Shown here: positions 1-11,253 of the stretch, piece after piece | How positions within the stretch are numbered: the stretch's first letter is position 1 | How the letters are laid out: each line of letters begins with the position of its first letter | Source: Heliocidaris tuberculata | Taxonomy: Eukaryota > Echinodermata > Echinoidea > Camarodonta > Echinometridae | Length of the DNA: 64,000 nucleotides | Direction of reading: 5' to 3' | Assembly (NCBI GenBank): GCA_025618425.1 | Contig: CM046852.1 | Location: 5,019,816-5,083,815, forward strand | Notes under the pieces: model-generated | What the model saw: only the letters and a program-made list of their open reading frames with translations | Databases searched by the model: none | What the model was told of the DNA's origin: nothing | Made by a program: the position numbers and the translations under genes

Positions 1-235
1 TTAACCTTTGTATTTAGAAGGTCCGTGTAAGGTAATGGCTTTCTACGTGTGGTTTTCTTATCTTCTTCTAGCAACGTCAGATTTGTGAAGATTTGATCAA
101 ATTCAAGTAGAGTCTCGTTGTTCAGAGGATCGGCTTGTATCTGACACAGCTCAATGATGTAGTGATGTTTGATATCTTCGGCAACCCTTTGTAGCATTTC
201 CTCTGTAATTTGGGGAATGTGTTCACCATCCTGAT
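1..235 (-). CDS. NLR gene, left copy: start of the NACHT exon (cut by window edge)
   Basis: This is the 5' part of the NACHT exon of a DEATH-NACHT-LRR receptor, identical to 49405-49639. The exon begins after the acceptor AG at 237-236; its first two bases complete a GAT codon with the last G of the DEATH exon, giving ESLCK-D-QDGEHIPQ. It encodes the linker between DEATH and NACHT and stops about 31 bases before the P-loop seen in the right copy, so no nucleotide-binding motif is visible here. Whether this copy continues into a full NACHT and LRR region lies to the left of the window. Sequence quality looks good: there is no stop in frame. Confidence 0.85.
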
Positions 236-324
236 CTGTGGACAGGGTGAATGGAAAAGACTGAAACGGATAAATAACATAAGTTTGTAGTCGACAAATA
301 ATAATTATTATCAACAATTTGGTG

Positions 325-519
325 TTATTTAGCTAGGGTAGCCTGCAATTATTATTACCCCAGCATTACCAGGTATCCACTTAATACACTCTGGTCGAGA
401 GGGACACATGTGGGCAAAACATCTAGTTCAAGGAATGTAATGCATCGAGCAAGGATCGAACCCGGGACCTATCGTATGAAAGTCAAGAGTCTTCATCAAC
501 AGACCACAGTGCTCCCACT
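325..519 (-). repeat. tRNA-derived SINE in the DEATH-NACHT intron (left copy)
   Basis: On the minus strand a tRNA-like head starts near 518 and carries a clear RNA polymerase III B-box, GGTTCGATCC, at about 452-461 (seen on the plus strand as ggatcgaacc). It is followed by a body ending in a TAATAATAATT-type tail near 325-350. A fragment with the same tail lies near 41360-41430. It sits inside the intron 236-828 in the same orientation as the NLR gene. Confidence 0.7.
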
Positions 520-828
520 TTAATACCCACATCCTCAAATGTGCTGTAAGGTACTTACATGTATTTCTGGGTGTATAATTTCTACAGGACAACTGCCACC
601 TCACAACTCGTCTCCCCCTTCCCTATCACAGATTCCCTCTAGTTATCCTAGTATTGTTGTGGTAAGGGGGGGGGGGGGCGCGCTAACCGGCCATGAGGAA
701 AAAATGACAAGGGTTGCATTATTCTTTTCATATTTATATGTCCGATTTTGTGGTGTAATTTTTGATTCTCTACTAAATTGTTATAACCCATCTCTATATT
801 TTGATCGTTTATGAATAATAGAAAGTAC

Positions 829-1094
829 CTTTGCACAGACTCTCAGCAAGCTCTACGAGACCAACTTCTTCTAACTTGTTGAACAATATTTTAGTTTTTC
901 CATTTTCATGTATTCTTTTCCGCCACTCACGGAGCATGTGATGTGTAGCTTCCAGAGTGTCACCCTGCTTGTCTTTCTCAAACCGATCCAGTGCAGCCTT
1001 AGAAAAGCCCAAATGCAATCCCACTTTTGTGTAGTCTGCGGGATCCATTCGATCGGCAAGCTGATAGAGATCCGAATCTGTTAAGTTCTCCGGC
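829..1094 (-). CDS. NLR gene, left copy: DEATH-domain exon
   Basis: This 266-nt exon encodes a complete DEATH domain, beginning PENLTDSDLYQLADRM and ending ELAESLCK. The six-helix pattern is visible: LTDSDLYQLA, the W-containing MLREWRKR, and the closing LVELAESL. Such domains recruit adaptor and kinase partners through homotypic contacts in innate immune signalling. Borders are an acceptor tttt-AG at 1096-1095 and a donor GTACTT at 828. Phase is 1 in and 1 out: the first base completes ATG with the AT left by the 2A exon, and the last G completes GAT with the NACHT exon. It is identical to 50234-50499. Confidence 0.88.
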
Positions 1095-1706
1095 CTAAAA
1101 GATGACAAACAAAATAATAAAAAATAATACAATTATCATTTCAACGAGAGTCTATATATGGACAATTTTATTATTCGAAATCAGTATTATCCACACATAC
1201 AGTATTCTTATTATATGGTTGAATATAAATTTGACAGTAATTAGTACAACATTGGTTAACAATACAATATACCGATACAGAATACTAAGTCGCAATAACT
1301 TGCAGTCTTTTTAGGGAATACAGTCTGCATTACATATTGTACACTGGAAGAACACACACTGAATGAGCATGTTTTATTATGTCTGTTTCTTTCATCCAAT
1401 ACGGTCCGTTTGTTGAATATAATGCAATACTAATGAGTTTTTGTTTTTGCTTATTTATTTATTCGTTTATCTATTTATTTGTATTTGTTCTCAATTCTCT
1501 CTTGTTGTTTTGTTTTGTTTTTACTTGGTTTTGTTTGCTTTTTTGTGGTTGTTTTGTTTTTTCGTTGTTTTTTGTGTTTGTTGTTGTTGCCGTTGTTGTT
1601 GTTGTTGTTGTGGGTTTTTTTTTTTTTTTGGAGGGGGTGGGGTGTTGGGGTTACTCGTTTATATTGAATTTTATCATGTTAACGAACGGTTGTTTTCAGC
1701 ACTCAC

Positions 1707-1864
1707 ATGTTATTTGGACCAGGGTTTAATTCAACATCACCAGATCTTAGTAGGAGCATGTTGGTCGTATCTTGGCTGCCATTACCTTCAGTTGCATCAT
1801 CCTTATTGTAGGGCAATGCTGTATCATGTATCGGATAAATCATTGATCCAGATTGAAGTATTTC
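1707..1864 (-). CDS. NLR gene, left copy: exon ending in a 2A ribosome-skipping motif
   Basis: This 158-nt exon starts after a long T-rich tract and AG (1866-1865) and ends before a consensus donor GTGAGT (1706-1701). It encodes about 52 residues ending MLLLRSGDVELNPGP then NN. GDVELNPGP matches the 2A consensus D-V/I-E-x-N-P-G-P, at which the ribosome skips the Gly-Pro bond. The exon ends in AT, which the first base of the DEATH exon turns into ATG, so the downstream product should begin P-N-N-M-P-E-N-L-T-D. In-frame ATGs (MIYPIHD and MLLLRSG) could start a short leader. Alternatively the exon continues phase 0 from the Ser-rich exon. Known family precedent: 2A-like motifs at the N-termini of sea urchin NLR proteins. 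Confidence 0.85.
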
Positions 1865-1983
1865 CTGAAGAAAAAAAACAAAAACAAAAACAAAAAAACA
1901 AAGCGTACATGACGTAAATGGTAATGATAAGGATGATGTCATTGACATTACGGACAGCTGAAAAAAAAGTCATATAGTATTGA

Positions 1984-2466
1984 TACGCGAGACAAGCATA
2001 TTGACGCCTTGGAAAATGTGCAGAGAAGGGCCACTCGACTTGTTCCCTCTTTGAAAGGTCTCAGCTACGAAGAAAGACTACGTAAACTGAAACTGCCTAC
2101 CGTGGTTTACAGACGAGCTCGATGCAATATGATTAAGACCTTCATAATGATAACAATATATGATTCAAGTGTAACGCCTCTTCTTGAACTTAATATTTCC
2201 AGGACGAGGGGTAATAGCTTTAAGATATGCAAAAGAAGAGCCAACAAAACTATATGTAGTAATTTCTTTTTCATGAGAGTTGTAAATATGTGGAACAGTC
2301 TCCCAAACTGTATTTGGATAAGTTCTGGCACGATGCTTAATTGATTTAAATTCAAATACAGAGCAGCTCCCCCCAGCCGTGTCAATACCGCTGGAGTCCT
2401 ATTAGGCGACCAGGATCTGGACATAGAGGCATCACTACCTGCGTCCAGAACTCAACCCTAAGTAAC
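1984..2466 (+). mobile_element. 3' fragment of a CR1/L2-like LINE reverse transcriptase ORF
   Basis: The plus strand encodes ENVQRRATRLVPSLKGLSYEERLRKL, the typical C-terminal tail of CR1/L2/Jockey-group reverse transcriptases, followed by TRGNSFKI and VVNMWNSLPN. An in-frame TGA at 2341 interrupts it; the frame then runs on as FKFKYRAAPPSR to another stop near 2460. It is a truncated, dead copy, antisense to the NLR gene inside the intron between the Ser-rich and 2A exons. It is a different and more degenerate copy than the LINE at 27095-30385. Confidence 0.85.
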
Positions 2467-3029
2467 CTTAAGTAAGAGACCTTTTTTTTTCCTTTTGACC
2501 ATGTTGATACTATTTTATTCACAGATAGGTGCAAATACCTACCTGTAAATATGGTTATGATATCGAGACTCTGTGATATTCTTTCAAACTAGTTTACGAT
2601 TTAGGATTTAAGGTTGTTGATATGAGAATATCCTTGGACATTTCGATAATATCTCATTTCTTTTCTTTTTCTTTCCTAGGCGTTGCTTCTGATTTAAATG
2701 CAATGACGACAGGAAAAATCAATCTCATATTTTCAATACTTATACTTGTTTCTTCTCTAGGTGACCTGGCTATCCATTTTGAATTTGGGTAAATTTATGC
2801 CAAACCATGCTAAACGTTACATGTAAATTGTTGATATGACAGTAAAAGAAAACAACAACAACAAAACAAAACAAAAATAAATACAATACAAACACTTAAC
2901 TAATAGTTTTCAACATTCAATAGCGTTAGAAAATATAGAACAACTGCACAGTTATGTAATATGTGAAACATTTTTTGATCTATTTCCTATAGACCTAGTA
3001 ATTTATTGCCAAACATGATTCATTCTTAC

Positions 3030-3868
3030 TCTTATTAGTGATGGTGAGTGTTGTGGGATTCTGTTAGATGATACTTGCAAAGTCTTGCTGTTCTCTGTAT
3101 TTTCTTGCGAGCTGCTCTCGGGGGATGCGTTTGACATGTTTGAAATTGATGTTGAATCGTCGACTTGATTGATGTGATTTGGCTGAGGGACTAGTTGCTC
3201 TTGAATGATTGGTGCCTCTGTTGAAGATCCTCTATCGGGACTAATGGTTATCTTTCTACAGTCTAATTCATCGTCGTCGAGCGCAGGGCAAAATACGACA
3301 TCGGTCATTTTAGACGTACAATTGTGCAAGTTTGAGTCCTTCATACATTGGGGTTTGCTTGGCTGGAGTGGGATTCCATCGTCTAAACTTTTATCAACAC
3401 GTGATTGATGAAGAGCGGCGGGTGAAATGTCTTCCTTGAAAGACAGCACTGAAGAGGGTGAATGCGAACTGATGGTTATCTCTCTGTCGTCTAACTCGTC
3501 ATCGTCTGGCATTGAGCAAGGCTGTTCTTGTTCAGTTTGTTCATCAACTGAGCTTGAGGGATATATCAAGGTCTCGGCACAATTTGATCCTATGGGGTCT
3601 GGTGAATGTCCCTTCTCCTTGCAGCCTGAACATGGTTTGGCAGATGCTTGATCTTCTAGCTCAACTGAGTTAGTAGCAGGCATACCAGAGGCCGAAAGCG
3701 TAGAGCTACTGCCTTCGTCACTTGAACAACCAGTTTCAGGGACAGCTTTATACTCGCTGCTTTTGCTTTTACTTGGAAGGTCAGCATTACACTCTCGTTT
3801 AGTGCTCCCATGGGACGCTTCGGAGTTTTGGGACGACTTGGCATTGGTTCTCTTGATTAGGTTGAAGA
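3030..3868 (-). CDS. Ser-rich acidic exon upstream of the 2A exon (left copy)
   Basis: This 839-nt open exon lies between an acceptor AAG after a poly-C tract (AG at 3870-3869) and a donor GTAAGA (3029). It enters with 2 nt completing a codon and leaves in phase 0, matching the phase-0 start of the 2A exon. The roughly 279 residues are rich in Ser, Asp, Glu and Gln, with a CSGCKEKGH stretch and an internal repeat DDDELD-x-R-x-ITIS seen twice about 75 residues apart. I recognise no domain. Both copies are open throughout; one base change swaps Leu for Phe in VDKS-L/F-DDG. The poly-G length difference between copies falls in the acceptor tract, not in the coding part. The link to the NLR transcript is inferred from phase and strand. 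Confidence 0.6.
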
Positions 3869-5442
3869 CTTGGGGGGGGGGAAATCACCGCTACTGCTGA
3901 TATTGCACATAAGTATAATATCCGCTGCTAGATCTTTGCGATTGTTATAATATGATCTAATCTATTCTAGTTATTTTCACCGGTTAGTATGATTAGTTTT
4001 CGTTAAAAACATCTTTTTATCTAGGTGTAAAAGCCACACGTTGTGAATGCTTTTATCTATACCAACCCCTAAAAAAAAACATGTTCTGCAATATTCAGGT
4101 TTTAGCATTGATATTTCTCTTGTTACTTTATCATAATACTATAAAAATTTCCCGTCCATTTTGACACTTTTTTTTATTCACTTCCACTCCTTTTCCATTC
4201 AGTTTCTTCCCGAAACTCCGTGATCTTGCACATCTCATGGTCACTTTCGTCTTTAGTTGCTCATTTTCAAACTTTGTCCAATCACTATCATCGTTTTGTA
4301 TCCAATTTCGTCAAAGTCAAAGCAATTTCGTCATCCCCGACTGCCAATATACGATTGCATGAATCAATTCGTCTTTTTGCAGTCAATTCCATCATGAAAC
4401 GTCATTCAAATTCGTCACTAATTCGTTTGCTATATGGTTATTACCCGGGGGGGGGGATGTCTCATTGAGACCTGTACATCATCCGCGTAAATCACTTTCT
4501 GAAAAGCACCCTAAAATGGGATTGCAGTAGGAGTCGGGTAGTCAAGTTGAACTTTCGACCATTTTGGAAGCGTTTTTCAGGAACTAACCCATTGACTACT
4601 AATTTTTCATATTTCCTATAGATTTAATACAGAGACCACTTGGTTCCGATAAGAAACGAGTTAACTTAGACAGAGTATGGTGTGAATGAGAAGCCAAACC
4701 ACAATGGAATAATAATCAATCTGGTGGACAGCATTATGCTCCATGATCAAAGCCAAAGCCTATGTACAGATTTATGGAAGGAACTGGGTGGGGGGGGGGG
4801 GGGGGGGGGGGGTTGAAGTAGATAATAATGAAGAATATAATCAAATATAATCAAATCAAGTTACTGCAATAACATGAAAACACAATCATCACACTTTATT
4901 GAGGGTCACAGAAAAAGGAGGCTTACGTGCTTACGTCCGGACACTTAACAAAAAATAACCTGTCAATGTTGGTTCGGATTTTACGAAAAAATATGTATCA
5001 AGTAACAATAAACCAAGTGAATATTTTGCAATTCATAATTCTGTCAACCTGTCTTGTCAAAGATTCATGATAATTTGCATGAATCTTGTTCGATTTACTG
5101 TAGACACCTAATAAGTAGTACCCCCCCCCCCTCTCCCTCAGTACGCGCATGCGTGAACCAATATGGTCATGGTGAAAACCATTGATATCTACCGGGGGGG
5201 GGGGGGGGGGGGATCCGTGGAGATCAGTGCGTGAAAACGAGAGCCATGTAAGGATAGTACTGGTAAAAAAACATAACTGCTGCCACCTACATGTACAGCT
5301 GTAGTACTGCGTACAACAAGAAACAAAAATGCAGATTTCCTCTCCCCAAACAGAGAGGGCGGCATACAGAGAGATCACTTGGTCTTATCAAGTAAATATC
5401 ATATAAAAATGTGGTGCTTAAAATTCCAAATTTCCTGAATTG
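3869..5442. other. Intergenic or intronic stretch with poly-G runs
   Basis: I see no exon with convincing coding features. It contains G-runs at about 4446-4455, 4790-4812 and 5195-5211 and a C-run at 5121-5131. Run lengths differ from the right copy. If the NLR gene has further 5' exons or a promoter they should lie here or further right, but I could not identify them. Confidence 0.5.
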
Positions 5443-5939
5443 ATGGTTTTGCTGGTCGTCAAAGAAGAGGGACTATCCCAGGCAACTTGCAGGTAAGTGA
5501 GATTCTAACATTCACCTTTTCAGTCCCGTATTTTTGATCTCCGATTGCCACAGGTTATTGTGTAGCAGTGTAGAATGTGTATTCACCAACTGTTGGTCCT
5601 TTACGAGTGCTCCTTAACCATTTACCTAAAGAACACATGCAACGTAGCTCTAAAGTTTTTTGTTTTGTTTTGTTTTGATTTGTTTTGTTTTTTGTTTATT
5701 TTTATATGTAAATCTACTACATGTAGCTGTACACAATTATGAATTTTGGAGGTGATTGGCCTAAATGACTTATTAACTAGACTATGCTATAGCTAATTTA
5801 TCTTGCAGTCACCAATGAAGTCCTTCTTTTCTTCTCTTTCAGGGAAAACAGTTGCTGTTGTATCCTTTACAATGCAAAAAGATTGGTGTGTTATGAAGAA
5901 AAAATGAAGGTTTTTGATATTTGTAAAGGGAAAAAATAA
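5443..5939 (+). CDS. Candidate small two-exon gene, unrecognised (left copy)
   Basis: On the plus strand an ATG at 5443 opens 16 codons (MVLLVVKEEGLSQATC) ending at a perfect donor AG|GTAAGTGA (5491-5498). A pyrimidine tract and AG at 5841-5842 lead into 5843-5939, which completes AGG and continues RENSCCCILYNAKRLVCYEEK to a TAA at 5937. An AATAAA overlaps that stop. The joined product would be about 49 residues, Cys-rich, and matches nothing I recognise. The same arrangement is intact at 54850-55346. A second acceptor at 5804-5805 would give a premature stop. This could equally be chance splice sites; confidence is low. Confidence 0.22.
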
Positions 5940-6125
5940 ACCAAAAGAAGGAAGGGGAAAAAAGCACTGTAGCAAACTAGAAACTCATTTCTGTGTAAAT
6001 GAAAGGCGAATGGGGGGGGGGGGGGGGGGGGAGGGTGGTGGTGGAGGGAAAAGGTTTTGATTTTGTTTTCCTTGGGGTTTTAGGTCAGGGTCTTATTTAG
6101 ATTTGACATTTTGAGGTCTGTAGGT

Positions 6126-6283
6126 CCTGGGCCCTGTCTTATAAAGAGTTGCGATCGATTCGAATCGATCACACATTAAATTTATTGCCGCTCCTATACT
6201 ATCTCTTAATTACAAAGTTGCGATTAATTTAAAGTTGCGATTGATTTGAATTAATTCCATCTCTTTATAATACAGGACCCTGG
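6126..6283. mobile_element. MITE with CCTGGGCCCTGT-type inverted ends (left copy)
   Basis: The left end CCTGGGCCCTGTCTTATAAAGAG is mirrored imperfectly at the right end by CTCTTTATAATACAGGACCCTGG. The interior repeats GTTGCGAT with nearby ATCGAT palindromes. It encodes nothing and is a short non-autonomous DNA element. Confidence 0.7.
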
Positions 6284-6569
6284 ACTTATTGGCTCTGATT
6301 TAACCATATCATATCATAAATTAAAGAAATGAATGGAAAAACCTTCTTTAGCTATTCAAGAAGGTTGTTGATGGGGGTAGCTTTTAATTTTTAAAATGCC
6401 AGTGCTGCAAATGTGTAACAGTATCAAAAATATATTCATCTCTTACATTGTATTATCTAAACTCTGTCTAAATTGCTTTTTTAATGTTTATATTCAAAAG
6501 TAAATGCATGTACAATGCAGTTAAGAGTTACTAAAGATATTTTTTAATGTGCAATTTGGAGAAGTGCAT

Positions 6570-6802
6570 TCAGCTATTGAGGACTATATTGAAGGGTTTT
6601 TTTGTATGTCCAGCAATACAAGAGTTCGATGAGAAGTATTTCTTTATGAGTTCCGTCACTGTACAATTTCCAGCTTTCATCCCTGCCTCTGCAAATACTC
6701 TTCTATTTGAATGGATGGTATTGTGCATTTCTCTGGCTGTGTGAAGAATTGATGTACATTTACGAAGGTATCTGTGACCTAAGCCAATACCTATCACCTC
6801 CA
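6570..6802 (-). CDS. Candidate terminal exon of an unrecognised gene (left copy)
   Basis: After a good acceptor (tatttatattacAG at 6804-6803) an open frame of about 76 residues runs to a TGA. It begins EVIGIGLGHRYLRKCTS and ends HTKKPFNIVLNS. The composition is balanced and protein-like, with conserved-looking Cys and aromatic residues. The only change from the right copy inside it (GGA to GGG, Gly) is synonymous. I do not recognise a family; a fragment of a transposon ORF is possible. Because it ends in a stop it cannot be a coding 5' exon of the NLR gene to its left. No partner exon was found. Confidence 0.35.
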
Positions 6803-8328
6803 CTGTAATATAAATAGTGCATGCTCGGTATTTCTGTATAACAAAATATATGTGTCAACATATTCAGAATTTCCTGAGTGATGTTCACTAAGACCGCAGG
6901 CCGAGGTTGATATATAATTTTAGCACAAGGGATATGTTTTTTTTTTTTTTTTTTTTTTTTGTTTTGGAGGTGGAATATAAAAACTTAAGAATCTTTGCAC
7001 TGGAATGTCTACAAAGTCATGTTCGAGGAATAATTTGTTTAGTGGGTTTTTTTTAAGGATTTGACTACCACCAAATTATTTGTGTAAAAACCGAATTTAT
7101 TATCTGACACGAAAATTGCTTCTGAACCTGTAAACAATCAAGGAATGCAAATCTACAGTGGCATTCTTTATGATCTATTGCAAGTGGGAGGAATTCGCCC
7201 AATATGGGTAGATACCTGCGTTTCTCCACCACTAATTTCAAAGAAAATAAACTTTGTGTGTGTGTGTGTGTGTTGTGTGTGTAATATGCAACTGCAAACA
7301 ATAGCCACTTTGATATAGGCCAATCAAATTGGCCAAAATAATATTGCATAATGTTGCATAATGCTGAATATTCTGATTGCAATCAAGAGCTATTATTTTT
7401 TCATTTGATTACAGAGCCATTTTATGTATTTGCAATGATTTAACAATTTATTAATACCACGTATGGAATGAAATTATGTATAATGAATTGTGCTGTTTTA
7501 AAACCTTTTTTGAAATCTAGTTTCATTGAGAGAGAAATTTTGAAGAATCTTATTTTTCTCTTGATATTTTTCTTCAGGTTCAGGGAAAGTCCACCCTGAT
7601 ATTAAAAGAAGCACAAAAAATTAAAGAAAGGGATAAGTAAAAGTTTGAGCAAAATCCAACAAAAAATAAGAGAGTTATGAACTCTTAACATTTTAATCAA
7701 TTAAACACAAATTGGCAAGTCCGTGACGTACCTTGTGACCTCTGCGAGCTCCTCTCCCATTTGCTGCACACACACACACACACGCACACACACGCACACA
7801 CAATCATTTTTTTTTTTTTTTTTTTTTTTTATGACGGAATAGATTTGTATCATACAGGTTTTGTGTGAAAGCAAGAGTGAAATGATGTAAGGTGCATGTA
7901 TGGTAAACATTTTCTTTAGAGGAAATGGAAATTTATGATTTTTTCCAGTACATGGCAAATGGGAGAGGAGCTCTCAATGTAACTCACGGAGTTGCCAATT
8001 TGTGTTTAATTACAACTTCAAAAATTCATAACTTTCATATTTTTTTATCGGATTTTGCTCTTACTTTCATTGATCCGTTTCTTTAATTTGTCTGCTTTTT
8101 TCAATACCAATTTGATATCAGAGTGGACTTCCCCTTTAAATGCTAGAAAGAGGAGTAACCGGGCGGGGGGGGGGGGGTGCTTACTTTTCTTACCACATTA
8201 AATTTGCCGTCATTTCGATCGGACACGTTCTCGTTGTTAAGCTAATATTTTTTCTTTAATGGAATGGAGAGAGGTGGGGAGAAAGAGAGCTAAGAGAGTG
8301 AGAAAGAGAAATAGGGAAAGAGAGCTCT

Positions 8329-8379
<51 letters not shown>

Positions 8380-9639
8380 GGGGGGGGGAGATGGGGTGGG
8401 GAGGGTGAGAGGGTGGAAAGGGAGCGTGAACAGATGATGGCAGAACTTCTCCCACTCTTTTCTTTGATACGAAACCTTATTTATTAACATTTTTTTCATC
8501 TATTAAGGCCAGTGCCCCGCCCCCTTCCCCCATAATGCCTGTTCGCATGGACCCACGTTACGCCATCCTGTAGGTAAATAATCAACCACATTTCCCTGAA
8601 AGAAGGTGGTGTCTTTACAATTCATTCTGACACAAGGAAAAGTAGTGGGACTCATCATAAGTGAATGAATTCTTTATTTGCTATACTGGTAATTAAATCA
8701 CAATCAGAAGGCAATAGCAAGCTGACAAGAATAATTCATCTTTGATTTATAAAACGATAACCATAATGACAATGAGCTGAGAAAAAATAGCGACAATAAT
8801 CATGACAAATAAAAGATTTGCCAATTGGCACTTGGACCAAGTAATGAAAATTAGTTATAATCAAAGGCAAACTTCTCATGCATTTTTGCATAACATTAAA
8901 TACTGTGGGAATTTGAGTCCTTACAATCGTTCGTCCTTGCAGATATTTCTTTAAACTCTGCATGTAAGTTTATGAAAAATAGCGTTAGTGCAATAATAAA
9001 AAATATCGTTGGTAAAAGAATTAAATTCTTGTCAAATTAAACTTGAAGACAATTTGATCCCATATCGCATTAATATAATATAATTTGAAGTGCCAAATTT
9101 TGAACCAGCGAAAAGATGGTTTGGCCATTTCAAACAAGCCCTCCCTAAATGCTACCTCCTCCTTTCTTCCCCCCCCCCTTTTTTTTCTTGAGGTGTGCGA
9201 TGGGCTTAGATGTGGACGTACACGTAACCGTCTGTTACATAATGCGCACTAGTACTAATAATGCGACATAATTTGTCATGATTATTAAATGAAAAGCACT
9301 TAAAATTCCGTCACGCAAAAACCAGCTTTGCGGTGGAGTGAATATTTATTATCTTGAATATTTACAATACAATCACACAGTATACATGTATATTGATATT
9401 ACTCTATGTAACTACAAAAAAGAATACATTTTACAATATTTTTAGCGGGTATATCAATAGGATCAATTTTTTTCTTATTTGATACAATAAAACTTGAATA
9501 AAATTTAGACCAATTTACAATCATAATTCAGCAGTAAATACGATTCTTAATTATGTGTCTTACATTTCATGTTTCCAACGTAAAGTATCATGTTTCATTT
9601 GCGATTAACTACGTAGTACATATTCTGATTTTAAAATGG
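6803..9639. other. Spacer with simple repeats only (left copy)
   Basis: No supportable exon. It holds a T-run near 6940-6960, a GT tract at about 7254-7282, a CA tract at about 7768-7802, a T-run near 7808-7830, a G-run near 8164-8177, and a GT/GA tract at about 8330-8390. The GT and homopolymer lengths differ from the right copy. Confidence 0.6.
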
Positions 9640-9945
9640 CATTAAACTGGCAAAACAAGAACAGCGCCACCTTACAGTAACTGCTAAATTGAGATTATAA
9701 TTTGAAAGTTAATTGCATTTTATTTTGAATTTTGACTAACAGTTGTTTGGAAAATAGGCATATTTTATATTTCAAACTATTATTTTTGACGTTGCACATT
9801 TGGAAAATTGCCTACAGATACATTCTAAGCTTCTACAAACTAGAATGGGGCATGATGGGAAAATTGGAGGCACAGACACTTTTCAAATCCTGTTGAAAGA
9901 TGGCGCCATTAGGAGCTTCAATTTACTGTCACTTTAAACACAATT
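9640..9945 (+). repeat. Dispersed repeat bordered by gene-cluster-like GCGCCA ends (left copy)
   Basis: About 300 bases running from AGCGCCACCTTACAGTAACT to a region containing GATGGCGCCATTAGGAGCTTC and TTTACTGTCACTTT. A diverged copy in opposite orientation occupies 34930-35225. The ends carry related motifs (GGTGGCGCT and TGGCGCCAT), which suggests a DNA-transposon derivative. No coding capacity. Confidence 0.65.
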
Positions 9946-9989
9946 AATATTTAGAAGAAAAAAAATCGAATGTTCTAGTGATTGGTACA

Positions 9990-10735
9990 ATTGTCCCTGC
10001 CTTACGTGGTAACACACATTGTGATCACTCGAGTGGATTTGTACAAGAGTTGATTCTACGTGAGGACAGGAAAAACCAATGTGAAACTCTGTGACACTAT
10101 TTAAACACAGAAGAATTGGAAAGTGTAGGCGCCTCCGTGTGTCGACAGTGGATTTGGAATGGTTTCACAGTGTTAAGCAAGTGTGGATATACTAAGTGTG
10201 TGAACACGAATAGAATCAAGGAGTGTTTACGAACCACAATATGACCACAGTGTGAATTTGGATCACTTTAACAATGTTCCTGTTAGAAAACACTATTTTC
10301 TCACGGTGTACACATAATTGTGACCTAAGGTATGTGAACACGGAAAAACAGACAGTATACGAAACAGTGTTTATTTTGAGCACTTTCATAATGTAATACT
10401 ATGTAACAAAAGAGATAATCGCAATGTATATATACCACAGTCAAACACTTTTAATTGTTTTGATTTTGTTAAAACACTGTTCACAGTGTTCACACATTGT
10501 TGCCTTATGTGAACACATAAAACACAAGTGTACGAACCTGTTTGCATAGAACACATACATAGTGTTGGCTATGTGAAAGCACTGTGTGCACAATGTGACC
10601 CTAAATGACCACAGAGATAAACAGAATGTATATACCAGTGTGTGACCACAGTGTGCATGGGTTGGGATCACTTCACAATGTTAATGTGTTACCAAATATG
10701 CGTCATCCGTGTAACAAAGTATACCACTATGTTGT
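9990..10735. repeat. Degenerate repeat cluster rich in CACAGTGTG / GTGAACAC (left copy)
   Basis: The phrase GATCACTTT-AA/CA-ATGTT recurs at about 10260, 10380 (GAGCACTTTCATAATGT), 10668 and again outside at 11878, with CACAGTG, GTGTG and TGTGAACAC motifs between. It reads as a decayed tandem or nested repeat. No open frame of interest. Confidence 0.5.
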
Positions 10736-10850
10736 TTGGCACATGCTCCGGTGACAATTGCTCCGCATTCAATAACCTACGCCAACCAAAGTCTTAAAGA
10801 CACGCATGCAGTTGTAGGTTCTCGTGGGGAATTTAACGCCATTCCACTGA

Positions 10851-11214
10851 GTGCGGACCCCCCCGGGGGGGGGGGGTACTCAGATTATAATCGGACGGGG
10901 GTGTGCGGCTGAGAACTCCAGACCCATACCCACATCCAAGGGTCCTTTTGCTGTAAATAGGCACCCATGTCTAAGGATTTTTTGTGAAAAATGGACCCAT
11001 GTCTAAGGATTTCCCGGACAAATGAGGGAGAAAAGAGAGGAATGAAACAAATGATAAGAGCCGGGATAAGAGACCCATGTCTAAGGATTTTTTTAATGAA
11101 AAGGGGACCCATGTCTAAGGATCTTTCTTCAAAAAGTCACCCTTCCCAGCGGCACATCCCCGTATACCCAATATACGTGAGTACCCCCCCCCCCCCCCCC
11201 CCCGGGGTGCGGAC
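10851..11214. mobile_element. Inverted-repeat element with internal minisatellite (left copy)
   Basis: The left end GTGCGGAC plus C/G runs plus GTACTCA is mirrored at the right end by TGAGTAC plus C run plus GGGGTGCGGAC. The interior has about five copies of ACCCATGTCTAAGGATTT spaced irregularly, which produce spurious open frames on both strands. It looks like a non-autonomous DNA element carrying a minisatellite. Confidence 0.65.
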
Positions 11215-11253
11215 TCTTACGACCGACGGTCTTTTGTAATGCTCGAGACATTA

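Noticed and set aside
452..519. Functional tRNA gene at the B-box GGTTCGATCC
   Set aside because: The match is limited to a tRNA-like head followed by a SINE body; I could not fold a full cloverleaf.
540..660. Extra coding exon between DEATH and NACHT (minus strand, with a good donor GTAAGTACC near 550)
   Set aside because: Frames compatible with the DEATH exon's phase meet stops; the direct DEATH to NACHT join is in frame.
1379..1917. Plus-strand open frames of 116 and 158 codons opposite the 2A exon (and the same at 50784-51322)
   Set aside because: Phe/Cys/Val low complexity from a T/G-rich tract; the minus strand carries the real exon with splice sites and the 2A motif.
10885..11239. 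Open frames with repeated RHGS or CLRI peptides
   Set aside because: They come from the ACCCATGTCTAAGGATT minisatellite inside a non-coding element.
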